The translations under genes and the position numbers were made by a program. This document shows, piece after piece, positions 1 through 6,465 of a DNA stretch of 64,000 nucleotides; the first letter of the stretch is position 1; every line of letters starts with the position of its first letter. Under the pieces are notes generated by a model. It ran no database searches, was not told the DNA's origin, and saw only the letters and a list, made by a program, of their open reading frames with translations. Source of the stretch: Micavibrio_A sp964539025 (lineage in GTDB: Bacteria > Pseudomonadota > Alphaproteobacteria > Micavibrionales > Micavibrionaceae); assembly GCA_964539025.1 (NCBI GenBank), contig CAZIFA010000002.1:186001-250000 (forward strand), read 5' to 3'.

Positions 1-539
1 CTAGCGGCAAGACTTTCTATGCTTTTCGGCTTTCTCGGCGGAACGGGAATGGTCTCACGCTTCTCCGCCGCCTGTGCCGAGCTGATGATGCTGAATCCCA
101 AGGGCGAGGGCTCGCGCTCCTCTTCCTCCTGCGGTTCCACGCGGCGGGATTTTGGCCGCAATTCTTCCGGGCGGATCATCCGGCCAGTTGCGTCATACCC
201 CACCTCGCGGGATTCTTCATTACGAGAGCGTTTTTGGGCTAGCGGCGATGCAAAGCTTGCAGCATTTTCCGCCAGTGCGCTTTGACGTAAGGCAGCTTCC
301 GTCTCCCCACCGGGCAGAAGATAGCCATCCACCTTAAGGCCCTTGCTTTTCTGAAAGCTGCGGATAGCGGAATCCATATCCGCCGTGATATATCCGTGCG
401 GTTCAGGCGGTTTGCGAAGATCATAGAGACCCTGATCGCTCAGCCTGCGTTTGACGTTTAATACGTCGTCCGTGTTGTTGTCGCGATTGTTGCCGACCGC
501 GCCTGTAATAAGCGCGGAGATATCGTCGAAAATGCCCAT
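1..539 (-). CDS. Peptidoglycan-binding-like domain protein, 3' end cut by window edge
   Basis: The reading frame opens at an ATG at 539-537, preceded by AAAGGA, and runs without a stop to the window edge, so 179 residues are visible and the C-terminus is missing. The start reads MGIFDDISALITGAVG. Residues 25-75 resemble a PG_binding_1 repeat: VKRRLSDQGLYD, then SAIRSFQKSKGLKVDG and PGGETEAAL. A low-complexity, charged, proline-rich stretch follows (RPKSRRVEPQEEEREP). No signal peptide is visible, so a cell-wall role is uncertain. A second gene at 40900-41535 shares the same module. Family assignment is from motif pattern only; the overall function is unknown. Confidence 0.75.
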   Translation of the reverse strand, partial: MGIFDDISALITGAVGNNRDNNTDDVLNVKRRLSDQGLYDLRKPPEPHGYITADMDSAIRSFQKSKGLKVDGYLLPGGETEAALRQSALAENAASFASPLAQKRSRNEESREVGYDATGRMIRPEELRPKSRRVEPQEEEEREPSPLGFSIISSAQAAEKRETIPVPPRKPKSIESLAA

Positions 540-577
540 GGCAATTTCCTTTCTAAAATTCTTGAAAATGTGAATGA

Positions 578-653
578 AAAACAAAAAACACCGACGAGAC
601 GGACTCGTGGCGTTTGTGTGGATTATATTCCTATAATTATCCTAAAATGTCAA
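578..653 (-). promoter_or_regulatory. Possible promoter plus terminator-like leader hairpin
   Basis: On the minus strand a TTGACA box lies at 653-648 and TATAAT at 627-622; the 20-base spacer is long. Just downstream, at about 612-578, is an imperfect hairpin (CCACGAG paired with CTCGTCGG) followed by TTTTTTGTTTTT. It may simply terminate the upstream operon, or attenuate transcription of the gene starting at 539. Inference only. Confidence 0.35.
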
Positions 654-670
654 GACCTTTTCAGGCCTGA

Positions 671-811
671 TTACTTAGGTCCGCCCGGCGGCGTGGGTGC
701 GTTGCTGCCGACCTGAGTGTCGTATTGTGCACTGCGCGCGAATGCCGGATCGCCGTTTATAGCGGCAAAACCTGCACATACATCTTTGAGGGGAACAGAT
801 TTAGGTAACAT
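671..811 (-). CDS. 46-residue small protein, overlapping its upstream gene
   Basis: The ATG is at 811-809 and TAA at 673-671. The product begins MLPKSVPLKDVCAGF and ends PTPPGGPK. The start codon lies inside the last codons of the upstream gene (stop at 803-801), giving an 11-base overlap of the kind that suggests translational coupling. There is one cysteine, no membrane segment and a Gly/Pro-rich tail. I do not recognise a family. The overlap arrangement is the main support for its being real. Confidence 0.5.
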   Translation of the reverse strand: MLPKSVPLKDVCAGFAAINGDPAFARSAQYDTQVGSNAPTPPGGPK

Positions 812-1211
812 TTTCGTCCTTTTCTATCCGGAACAGAGCGTTCTCGATGGAGACACCTTCTTTTCCAAGATTGTAAAATATGACACGGGCTTTCCCGTCA
901 TCGTCCTTTTCGGTCACGATTTTATAGAGAACACGGGTGCCTGTTTCATGGCCTAGCTGGACCAGGTTCTTGCGACCATTCAGCAGGGAAATCAGGTTGA
1001 TCACCTTTTTCTCGGCAAAGGCCATATCTTCATGCGCATCCAGAAGCGTGTAATCGCCCACCATCTCGGGTTCGCGGCCCACATCGTCCTGAAGTTTAAG
1101 AATGAGGAAAGCACGGGCGTGCACGGGGCTGCGCTTGTAAGCATAGCGCGGCGCTGACGCCTCGGCGTTGAAGTCGTTTGTTTTCATCGGTCTGTCAATT
1201 GCAGCTTGCAT
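801..1211 (-). CDS. Hypothetical cytoplasmic protein (136 aa)
   Basis: The start at 1211 has GGAACGG upstream; an alternative ATG lies at 1187. The protein is soluble and mixed alpha/beta by eye, with segments such as ARAFLILKLQDDVG and GTRVLYKIVTEKDDDGKA. There is no signal peptide, membrane segment or recognised motif. It overlaps the next small gene by 11 bases and is divergent from ahcY, with an 80-base intergenic region between. Function is unknown. Confidence 0.65.
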   Translation of the reverse strand: MQAAIDRPMKTNDFNAEASAPRYAYKRSPVHARAFLILKLQDDVGREPEMVGDYTLLDAHEDMAFAEKKVINLISLLNGRKNLVQLGHETGTRVLYKIVTEKDDDGKARVIFYNLGKEGVSIENALFRIEKDENVT

Positions 1212-1232
1212 TTATGCCGTTCCAACTTATAA

Positions 1233-1260
1233 GTCTTAGCGCGTAAATCTTAATTAAGAC
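1233..1260. repeat. Inverted repeat between the divergent genes
   Basis: GTCTTA (1233-1238) and TAAGAC (1255-1260) form an inverted repeat. The right arm also sits in a 12-base palindrome, TCTTAATTAAGA. It lies in the 80-base gap between ahcY and the divergent 136-aa gene, so it could be an operator. It is too short to be certain. Confidence 0.3.
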
Positions 1261-1290
1261 TGAATTTCTTACCCCTATAGGAGCATATTT

Positions 1291-2601
1291 ATGTCCGTTC
1301 TCGCAAAAACAGTGGAAAATGACTATAAAATCAAGGACATAAGCCTTGCCGAGTGGGGCCGCAAGGAAATCACGATTGCCGAAACCGAAATGCCGGGCCT
1401 GATGGCGCTGCGCGCCGAGTACGGCAAGAGCCAGCCTCTAAAGGGCGCACGCATCGCCGGATGCCTGCACATGACCATCCAGACCGCCGTGCTGATCGAA
1501 ACACTGCAGGCGCTGGGCGCCACCATCCGCTGGTCGTCTTGTAACATCTTCTCGACGCAAGACCATGCCGCCGCCGCTATCGCCGCGAAGGGCACCGCCG
1601 TCTACGCTTGGAAGGGTCAGACGAACGAAGAAGCCGAATGGTGCATCCACCAGACGATCAAGGGCCCGAACGGCTGGACGCCCAACATGATTTTGGATGA
1701 CGGCGGGGATTTGACCGCTATCATGCACAAGGACTATCCGGACCTGATGAAGGACGTAAAAGGTATCTCCGAAGAAACCACCACGGGCGTTCACCGTCTC
1801 TATGAAATGGCCAAGGCCGGCAAGTTGATGGTTCCTGCCATCAACGTCAATGACTCGGTCACCAAATCCAAGTTCGACAACAAATACGGCTGCCGCGAAA
1901 GCCTCGTCGACGGTATCCGCCGTGCCACCGATGTCATGATGGCGGGTAAGGTCGCCGTTGTTGCGGGTTACGGCGATGTGGGCAAAGGTTCTGCCGAATC
2001 GTTAGCCTCGCAGGGCGTGCGCGTTCTGGTCACCGAGATCGACCCGATCTGCGCACTGCAGGCCTGCATGGAAGGCTATGAAGTCGTGACCATGGAAGAT
2101 GCTGCGCCTAGAGCCGATATCTTTGTGACCACGACGGGCAATATCGACATCATCACGATTGATCATATGAGAAAGATGAAAGACCGCGCCATCGTCTGCA
2201 ACATCGGCCACTTCGACAATGAGATTCAGATCGAACCATTGCGCAACATGAAATGGCACAATGTGAAGCCACAGGTCGATGAAATCGAATTCCCCGACGG
2301 CAAGCGCATCATTTTGCTCGCCGAAGGCCGCCTCGTAAACCTTGGCTGCGCCACGGGCCACCCGTCATTCGTTATGTCGGCAAGTTTCACCAACCAGACG
2401 CTGGCCCAGATAGAACTCTGGAACAACGCAGCAAAATACGAAAAGCAGGTTTACGTGCTGCCCAAGCATCTCGATGAAAAAGTCGCCATGCTGCACCTCG
2501 AAAAGCTCGGCGCGAAGCTGACCAAGCTTTCAAAACCGCAGGCCGATTATATCGGCGTCGAACAGCAAGGCCCGTTCAAGAGCGATCTGTACCGGTACTA
2601 A
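1291..2601 (+). CDS. ahcY: Adenosylhomocysteinase
   Basis: SAH hydrolase catalyses the reversible NAD-dependent cleavage of S-adenosylhomocysteine to adenosine and homocysteine, relieving product inhibition of methyltransferases. The 436-aa sequence carries the Rossmann motif GYGDVGKG at 226-233, the substrate-site TKSKFDN (191-197) and the typical C-terminus DLYRY. A strong AGGAG lies 8 bases before the ATG. The length is close to the eukaryotic-size form rather than the about 470-aa bacterial forms. An intrinsic terminator follows directly. No SAH riboswitch fits in the 80-base leader. Confidence 0.98.
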   Translation: MSVLAKTVENDYKIKDISLAEWGRKEITIAETEMPGLMALRAEYGKSQPLKGARIAGCLHMTIQTAVLIETLQALGATIRWSSCNIFSTQDHAAAAIAAKGTAVYAWKGQTNEEAEWCIHQTIKGPNGWTPNMILDDGGDLTAIMHKDYPDLMKDVKGISEETTTGVHRLYEMAKAGKLMVPAINVNDSVTKSKFDNKYGCRESLVDGIRRATDVMMAGKVAVVAGYGDVGKGSAESLASQGVRVLVTEIDPICALQACMEGYEVVTMEDAAPRADIFVTTTGNIDIITIDHMRKMKDRAIVCNIGHFDNEIQIEPLRNMKWHNVKPQVDEIEFPDGKRIILLAEGRLVNLGCATGHPSFVMSASFTNQTLAQIELWNNAAKYEKQVYVLPKHLDEKVAMLHLEKLGAKLTKLSKPQADYIGVEQQGPFKSDLYRY

Positions 2602-2603
2602 TC

Positions 2604-2636
2604 AAGAAAAACCCGCCGGAAGGCGGGTTTTTGTTT
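2604..2636 (+). terminator. Intrinsic terminator of ahcY
   Basis: CCCGCC-GGAA-GGCGGG stem-loop followed by TTTTTG, starting three bases after the ahcY stop. The A-run on the left side makes it potentially bidirectional. Confidence 0.85.
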
Positions 2637-2693
2637 GGGACAAAACGCACGCCTTATGGTATTTCTGCTTTTATTCAACAAAGGAATAAAAAC

Positions 2694-3539
2694 ATGAAAC
2701 TCGCCCTCGCCCTGCTGATCCTGCTTTTGTCCGCCCCTGCCGCGCTTGCCCAAGATGCAGCAAAAGAATCCACCTATGACCGCGTCAACCGCAGCAATAC
2801 CATACGCTGCGGCTATACGCTTTATTCCGTGGCTTTGTACAAAGACCTCAAGACCGGCGAACTCAAGGGCATCTACAAGGACGTCATGGACTCGCTTGGC
2901 GAAAAGCTCGGCCTGAAAATCGAATGGGCCGAGGAAGTGGGCTGGGGCCAGCAGATCGAAGGGCTGAACACAGGCCGCTATGACATGGTCTGCTCCCCCG
3001 CCAACATCACCGGCCCCCGCGCCCGCAATGCGGATTTGACCGACACGCTCTATTTCGAGCCCGTCTGGATCTGGGTGCGCGGCGATGACAAACGCTTCGA
3101 CAATGCGGGCCGTGCTGCGCTGAACAAGCCCGAAATCAAGGTTGCAGCAATTGACGGCGAACAAAGCGAAGCCGCAGCAAAATTCTACCTGCCCAAGGCC
3201 ACTTTGGCTTCCGCACCACAGGCCTCTGACTACTCCATCATGCTGATGGATGTTGCGACCAAGAAGGCCGATGTAACCTTCGCCTCGCCGATCACGGTCA
3301 AGGACTTCCAGAAAACCAACAAGGAGATATCCTTGCGCCAGATCGAGGGCGACCAGCCGCTTTATCTGGCTGTTGCCATCATGCAGATCAAACGCGGCGA
3401 GCATGACTTCAAGGCGATGATCAACAATGAACTGCGGGACTTATTCGCCAGCGGCATTATCGACATGATCCTCGACCGCCACGAACCCTACAAGAACAGC
3501 TTCCTGCGCGTCGCCACGCCGTACGCCCCGGAGAAATAG
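2694..3539 (+). CDS. Exported family-3 solute-binding protein
   Basis: Periplasmic SBP_bac_3-like protein, probably binding an amino acid or other small polar ligand. The start at 2694 gives a clean signal peptide (MKLALALLILLLSAPAALAQ) with AAAGGA upstream; a start at 2631 would put 21 odd residues in front and overlap the ahcY terminator. The mature part has features of the fold: IRCGYTLYSVALY, LKGIYKDVMDSLGEKLG, and a GLNTGRYDMVCSP segment typical of the ligand site. No permease or ATPase gene is adjacent, so it may serve a distant ABC transporter or act as a sensor. The ligand is not predictable. Confidence 0.85.
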   Translation: MKLALALLILLLSAPAALAQDAAKESTYDRVNRSNTIRCGYTLYSVALYKDLKTGELKGIYKDVMDSLGEKLGLKIEWAEEVGWGQQIEGLNTGRYDMVCSPANITGPRARNADLTDTLYFEPVWIWVRGDDKRFDNAGRAALNKPEIKVAAIDGEQSEAAAKFYLPKATLASAPQASDYSIMLMDVATKKADVTFASPITVKDFQKTNKEISLRQIEGDQPLYLAVAIMQIKRGEHDFKAMINNELRDLFASGIIDMILDRHEPYKNSFLRVATPYAPEK

Positions 3540-3554
3540 GAATTCCCGATCCAC

Positions 3555-3584
3555 AAAAACCCGCCGAAATGGCGGGTTTTTTAT
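3555..3584 (+). terminator. Intrinsic terminator of the solute-binding protein gene
   Basis: AAAAACCCGCC-GAAAT-GGCGGGTTTTTT, 15 bases after the stop at 3539. The stem is the same as in the ahcY terminator. Confidence 0.85.
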
Positions 3585-3589
3585 ACGCC

Positions 3590-3617
3590 TTGACATGTGT
3601 TCCTGGTTTTATATTAT
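3590..3617 (+). promoter_or_regulatory. Sigma-70-like promoter
   Basis: TTGACA (3590-3595), a 16-base spacer and TATTAT (3612-3617). It sits between the upstream terminator and the hypothetical gene starting at 3643, and rules out a start at 3595. Confidence 0.65.
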
Positions 3618-3642
3618 GGCAAAAAATTTAAGGAGTAGTCTG

Positions 3643-4116
3643 ATGGCCAAAAGATCACCAAAAAATACCGGCTTTGCTGCAGCAAAAACCGACGCGCCCG
3701 CACCTGAAAGACCCGTCCTTTCTAGAATGCTCGGCATAGTAAAAGGCCGACCCAGAAACAACGTCAATGTGCTACAGGAAACTCATGTTGAACTTCCGAC
3801 CTTCTACGTCGAACTAGATCTTTCGGATATCCCGTTCGCGGGCGCAGGAAATGCAAAACGCTGGCAGATCGCCCATGAATTTGCAAGGCAGTTGACTGAA
3901 GAGTTCAAAAAGTACCTCATAAGCGGCCCCGAGATTGCACCATCCAGCTCCTCGGCAATTACGCTGAATGCACAAACGCCCGAAGAAGAGCAGAAAAAAG
4001 GATATATCGTCCTTCAGGTTCAACCCGATCAGGGGCCTTCGGTCGACATGGCCCTGCAACGGATAAAGATATCCCAAGGACCCAGACAACTGGAACGCGG
4101 TCTGCGCGCAGGCTGA
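3643..4116 (+). CDS. Hypothetical protein (157 aa)
   Basis: The start at 3643 is set by AAGGAG eight bases upstream and by the promoter at 3590-3617. The N-terminus is basic and probably disordered (MAKRSPKNTGFAAAKTD). A compact domain follows with VELPTFYVELDLSDIP, a helix around AHEFARQLTEEFKKYL, and a strand GYIVLQVQP. No signal peptide or membrane span is seen. I recognise no family. It has its own promoter; the HD-domain gene follows after 71 bases. Confidence 0.7.
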   Translation: MAKRSPKNTGFAAAKTDAPAPERPVLSRMLGIVKGRPRNNVNVLQETHVELPTFYVELDLSDIPFAGAGNAKRWQIAHEFARQLTEEFKKYLISGPEIAPSSSSAITLNAQTPEEEQKKGYIVLQVQPDQGPSVDMALQRIKISQGPRQLERGLRAG

Positions 4117-4187
4117 GGTTCACCCACGTAACAGACAAGTCAAATACCCTCTTTACATATATCAAACTTGCCTCTAAAAAATACGGC

Positions 4188-4877
4188 ATGTTCACTAAAG
4201 AAGAAATCAAAGCCCGCTGGGCCGCCAAACGCGATGCCGCCATAGCGCAAGGCAAACCGCCGCCAGAGGCAGGAGTCAGCCTCGCCCTCCTCATCCTCTC
4301 CTCCGCCCTGTTCTTCCAGAAAGCCTGGGGTGGCGGGGATTATACGCCCCACCCTATCCATGTCGGGGTCAACAACACCCGTTCCACCGCCAAGCAGATC
4401 ATCGGCTACCTGCATGACGTTCCCGAAGACAGCGACTGGACACTGGATGATTTGCGTGAAGTGGGGTTCAGCGAACGTATCGTGCGCGCCGTAGATGGCA
4501 TGACCAAGCGCAAGGGCGAGAATTATTTCGAATTCATCGAACGCTGCAGCATGTCCGGCAGGGATGCCGTCGACAAGAAGCTCGAGGATCTGGAACATAA
4601 TTCGACCAACACCCGCTCCCCGCATATTGTCGAAACCCCTCATGCAGAATTGAAGCGCGCGGGCTATAACGTCTGCTATTTCTACCTCGTCGCCATCAAG
4701 AAGGGCAACGTCATACAGCCCGGCACGCGCATTATCGATTTCATGAAAACCGTGCCTGAATATGCAAACAACCCTGTCCGTGCCAATGAACTGCTGGCCT
4801 ATTTCTCCGATAGGCCGGACCGGTTGCCTGAACCACCGGTCGCATTACGCGAGGCCTTTGCCCCCGGTCAGCCGTAG
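4188..4877 (+). CDS. SpoT-like HD-domain phosphohydrolase
   Basis: The 229-aa protein matches the HD half of RelA/SpoT and of small alarmone hydrolases: YTPHPIHVG, then YLHDVPEDSDWTLDDL with the paired HD and ED metal ligands, VRAVDGMTKRKGENYF, and KKLEDLEHNSTNTR carrying the later conserved Asp. There is no synthetase, TGS or ACT domain, so the expected reaction is metal-dependent phosphate or pyrophosphate hydrolysis, possibly on (p)ppGpp. The substrate is an inference. No good ribosome-binding site precedes the ATG. It could also be a generic HD hydrolase. Confidence 0.75.
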   Translation: MFTKEEIKARWAAKRDAAIAQGKPPPEAGVSLALLILSSALFFQKAWGGGDYTPHPIHVGVNNTRSTAKQIIGYLHDVPEDSDWTLDDLREVGFSERIVRAVDGMTKRKGENYFEFIERCSMSGRDAVDKKLEDLEHNSTNTRSPHIVETPHAELKRAGYNVCYFYLVAIKKGNVIQPGTRIIDFMKTVPEYANNPVRANELLAYFSDRPDRLPEPPVALREAFAPGQP

Positions 4878-4894
4878 CACGGCTCGAAATCGTC

Positions 4895-4915
4895 ATGACC
4901 CGTTCACTGGGTCAT
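4895..4915. repeat. Hairpin in the purU upstream region
   Basis: ATGACCC-gttcact-GGGTCAT is a perfect 7-bp inverted repeat with no T-run. It lies 18 bases after the HD gene stop in the 296-base gap before purU; the rest of that gap shows no clear gene or riboswitch. Confidence 0.4.
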
Positions 4916-5173
4916 GAACCGGGTCAGGCGCACCGAATCTGTCGTGCCAAAATCGCCCTCCAGGACGGTCATTCCCGAAAAGACTGCCAGATTCGATACG
5001 ATTGTCCACCAGTGAATCCCTAGTGACTCGCATCCGCATTTTACCCATTTTGATTCCGGAAATCGTTCATTCTCAGGCCCGCATGGGTTTTGACGCCTCT
5101 TGAAATGGTGACAGTTCCGCGCGTATCGAATCCCCGGCTTGACCCGCCCCAAAGATCAGTGTTGGATCATCAA

Positions 5174-6013
5174 ATGCATGTGCTTCGCCTCCATTGTGTA
5201 GACCAGCCCGGAATCGTTGCCGCCGTCGCGACGACGCTTTCGAACAACCAGTGCAATATCGAAGAATCTTCCCAGTTCTTCGACCCCCTCTCGGGCCGCT
5301 TCTTTATGCGGGTGGTGTTCCGGGCGATGCAGGATGGCTGCCAGAAAAGCTTTACCACGCGCTTCCCCGAAATCGCCGCACGGTTCGATATGGACTGGGA
5401 GGTCTGCGACCTTTCGGTCCCCGTCAAGACCCTGATCCTCGTATCCAAGGCCGACCATGTGCTGCATGATCTGCTGTATCGCTGGCGCACAAAAGCGCTC
5501 CCTTTGGATATCGTCGGCATTGTCTCCAACCACCCGGATTTAAAGCCTCTGGCGGACGACAACAACATCCCCTTCCACCACTACCCGATCGTGGGGGAGG
5601 ACAAGGAAAGGCAGGAAGCGCGCATCGATTCTCTTGCTGCAAACTTAGGGGTAGAGCTGATCTTGATGGCGCGGTATATGCAGATATTATCGCAGCAATT
5701 TTGCAGCAAATATTCGGGGCAGGTCATCAACATCCACCACTCGTTTTTGCCCGGCTTTAAAGGGGCGCGGCCTTACCATCAGGCCTATGAACGGGGCGTG
5801 AAAATCATTGGCGCCACGGCGCATTTCGCAACCGAAGATTTGGATGAAGGGCCGATCATTTCGCAAGGCGTCGATACGGTCGACCATGCCCACACACCGG
5901 CCAAACTGCAGCAAATTGGGCAGGACATTGAAAGCCGGGTTATGGCCAAAGCCGTGCGGCTTTACACGGAACGCCGCATCTTCCTCCACGGCCACCGGAC
6001 GGTGATTTTATAA
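5174..6013 (+). CDS. purU: Formyltetrahydrofolate deformylase
   Basis: PurU hydrolyses 10-formyl-THF to formate and THF, balancing one-carbon pools for purine synthesis. The N-terminal ACT domain begins MHVLRLHCVDQPGIVAAVA. The formyltransferase-fold catalytic domain carries NIHHSFLPGFKGARPYHQA (Asn and His of the Asn-His-Asp triad) and EDLDEGPIISQ (the Asp). I choose ATG 5174 because it starts exactly at the ACT domain; an upstream start at 5090 adds 28 residues with no family match, and a GTG at 5159 is possible. From 5174 the product is 279 aa, the usual size. Confidence 0.95.
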   Translation: MHVLRLHCVDQPGIVAAVATTLSNNQCNIEESSQFFDPLSGRFFMRVVFRAMQDGCQKSFTTRFPEIAARFDMDWEVCDLSVPVKTLILVSKADHVLHDLLYRWRTKALPLDIVGIVSNHPDLKPLADDNNIPFHHYPIVGEDKERQEARIDSLAANLGVELILMARYMQILSQQFCSKYSGQVINIHHSFLPGFKGARPYHQAYERGVKIIGATAHFATEDLDEGPIISQGVDTVDHAHTPAKLQQIGQDIESRVMAKAVRLYTERRIFLHGHRTVIL

Positions 6014-6040
6014 CCCCAATTGGAATCCTTTTTCATTCGT

Positions 6041-6220
6041 CATTGCGAGGAGCCGTAGGCGACGCGGCAATCCAGCCTCAATGTTGTCATCCCCTCCCAT
6101 ATTGTCATCCCGGACAAGCGAAGCGCGATCCGGGATCTTATTGCCCCATAATCCGAAGATCCCGGATAGCAAGTCTTACTATGACCTGCGGTCTAGCTCG
6201 ACATAGCTTCCGGGATGACG
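6041..6220. repeat. Palindromic intergenic repeats
   Basis: Two elements lie in tandem. At 6041-6074 CATTGCG...GCGGCAATCC is a short palindrome. At 6102-6220 TGTCATCCCGG...CCGGGATGACG encloses further complementary parts (GATCCGGGATC and GATCCCGGAT). Similar GTCATYCC-type palindromes occur at 43780, 53489 and 60711. These are non-coding; the open frame across them is spurious. Confidence 0.65.
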
Positions 6221-6294
6221 ATTTGATGGAAAATACGGCCCGTTTATGCTACACTGACCGTATCAACACTACATCCGCGCCCAACACAAAATTC

Positions 6295-6450
6295 TGACCA
6301 GAATTAACTTTTTAGCGTGGTTAATTTTGGTCAATTCGTGAAACGTTTCACTACGAAAAATGCCTCTGAGGGAGGGGGTTTTGAAAAAAAGCTGGTTGGC
6401 TAACCAAAATTAACTTTTCCTGTTTCTTTCCTTGGCGGCTGCCCGTAAAA
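6295..6450. promoter_or_regulatory. Repeated TGACCAAAATTAAC boxes upstream of divL
   Basis: TGACCAGAATTAAC at 6295-6308 is mirrored by GTTAATTTTGGTCA at 6320-6333 (13 of 14 matched). TAACCAAAATTAAC follows at 6401-6414 and a shorter AAAATTAACTTCAC at 6437-6450, just before the divL ATG. Recurrence in both orientations in front of one gene suggests a transcription-factor site. The spacing does not fit the CtrA consensus TTAA-N7-TTAA. Confidence 0.5.
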
Positions 6451-6465
6451 TTAACTTCACGCACC

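Noticed and set aside
1212..1290. SAH riboswitch upstream of ahcY
   Set aside because: The 80-base AT-rich region has no space or GC-rich pseudoknot-like pattern for it; only a short inverted repeat is present.
3595..3642. Start of the 157-aa gene at 3595
   Set aside because: The ATG overlaps the -35 box of the promoter; ATG 3643 has AAGGAG.
6043..6297. 84-codon open frame between purU and divL
   Set aside because: It lies entirely across palindromic repeats, has no ribosome-binding site, and its translation has no protein-like pattern.
6295..6450. CtrA-binding sites upstream of divL
   Set aside because: The TTAA elements do not show the N7 spacing of the consensus, so I list the repeated motif without assigning CtrA.
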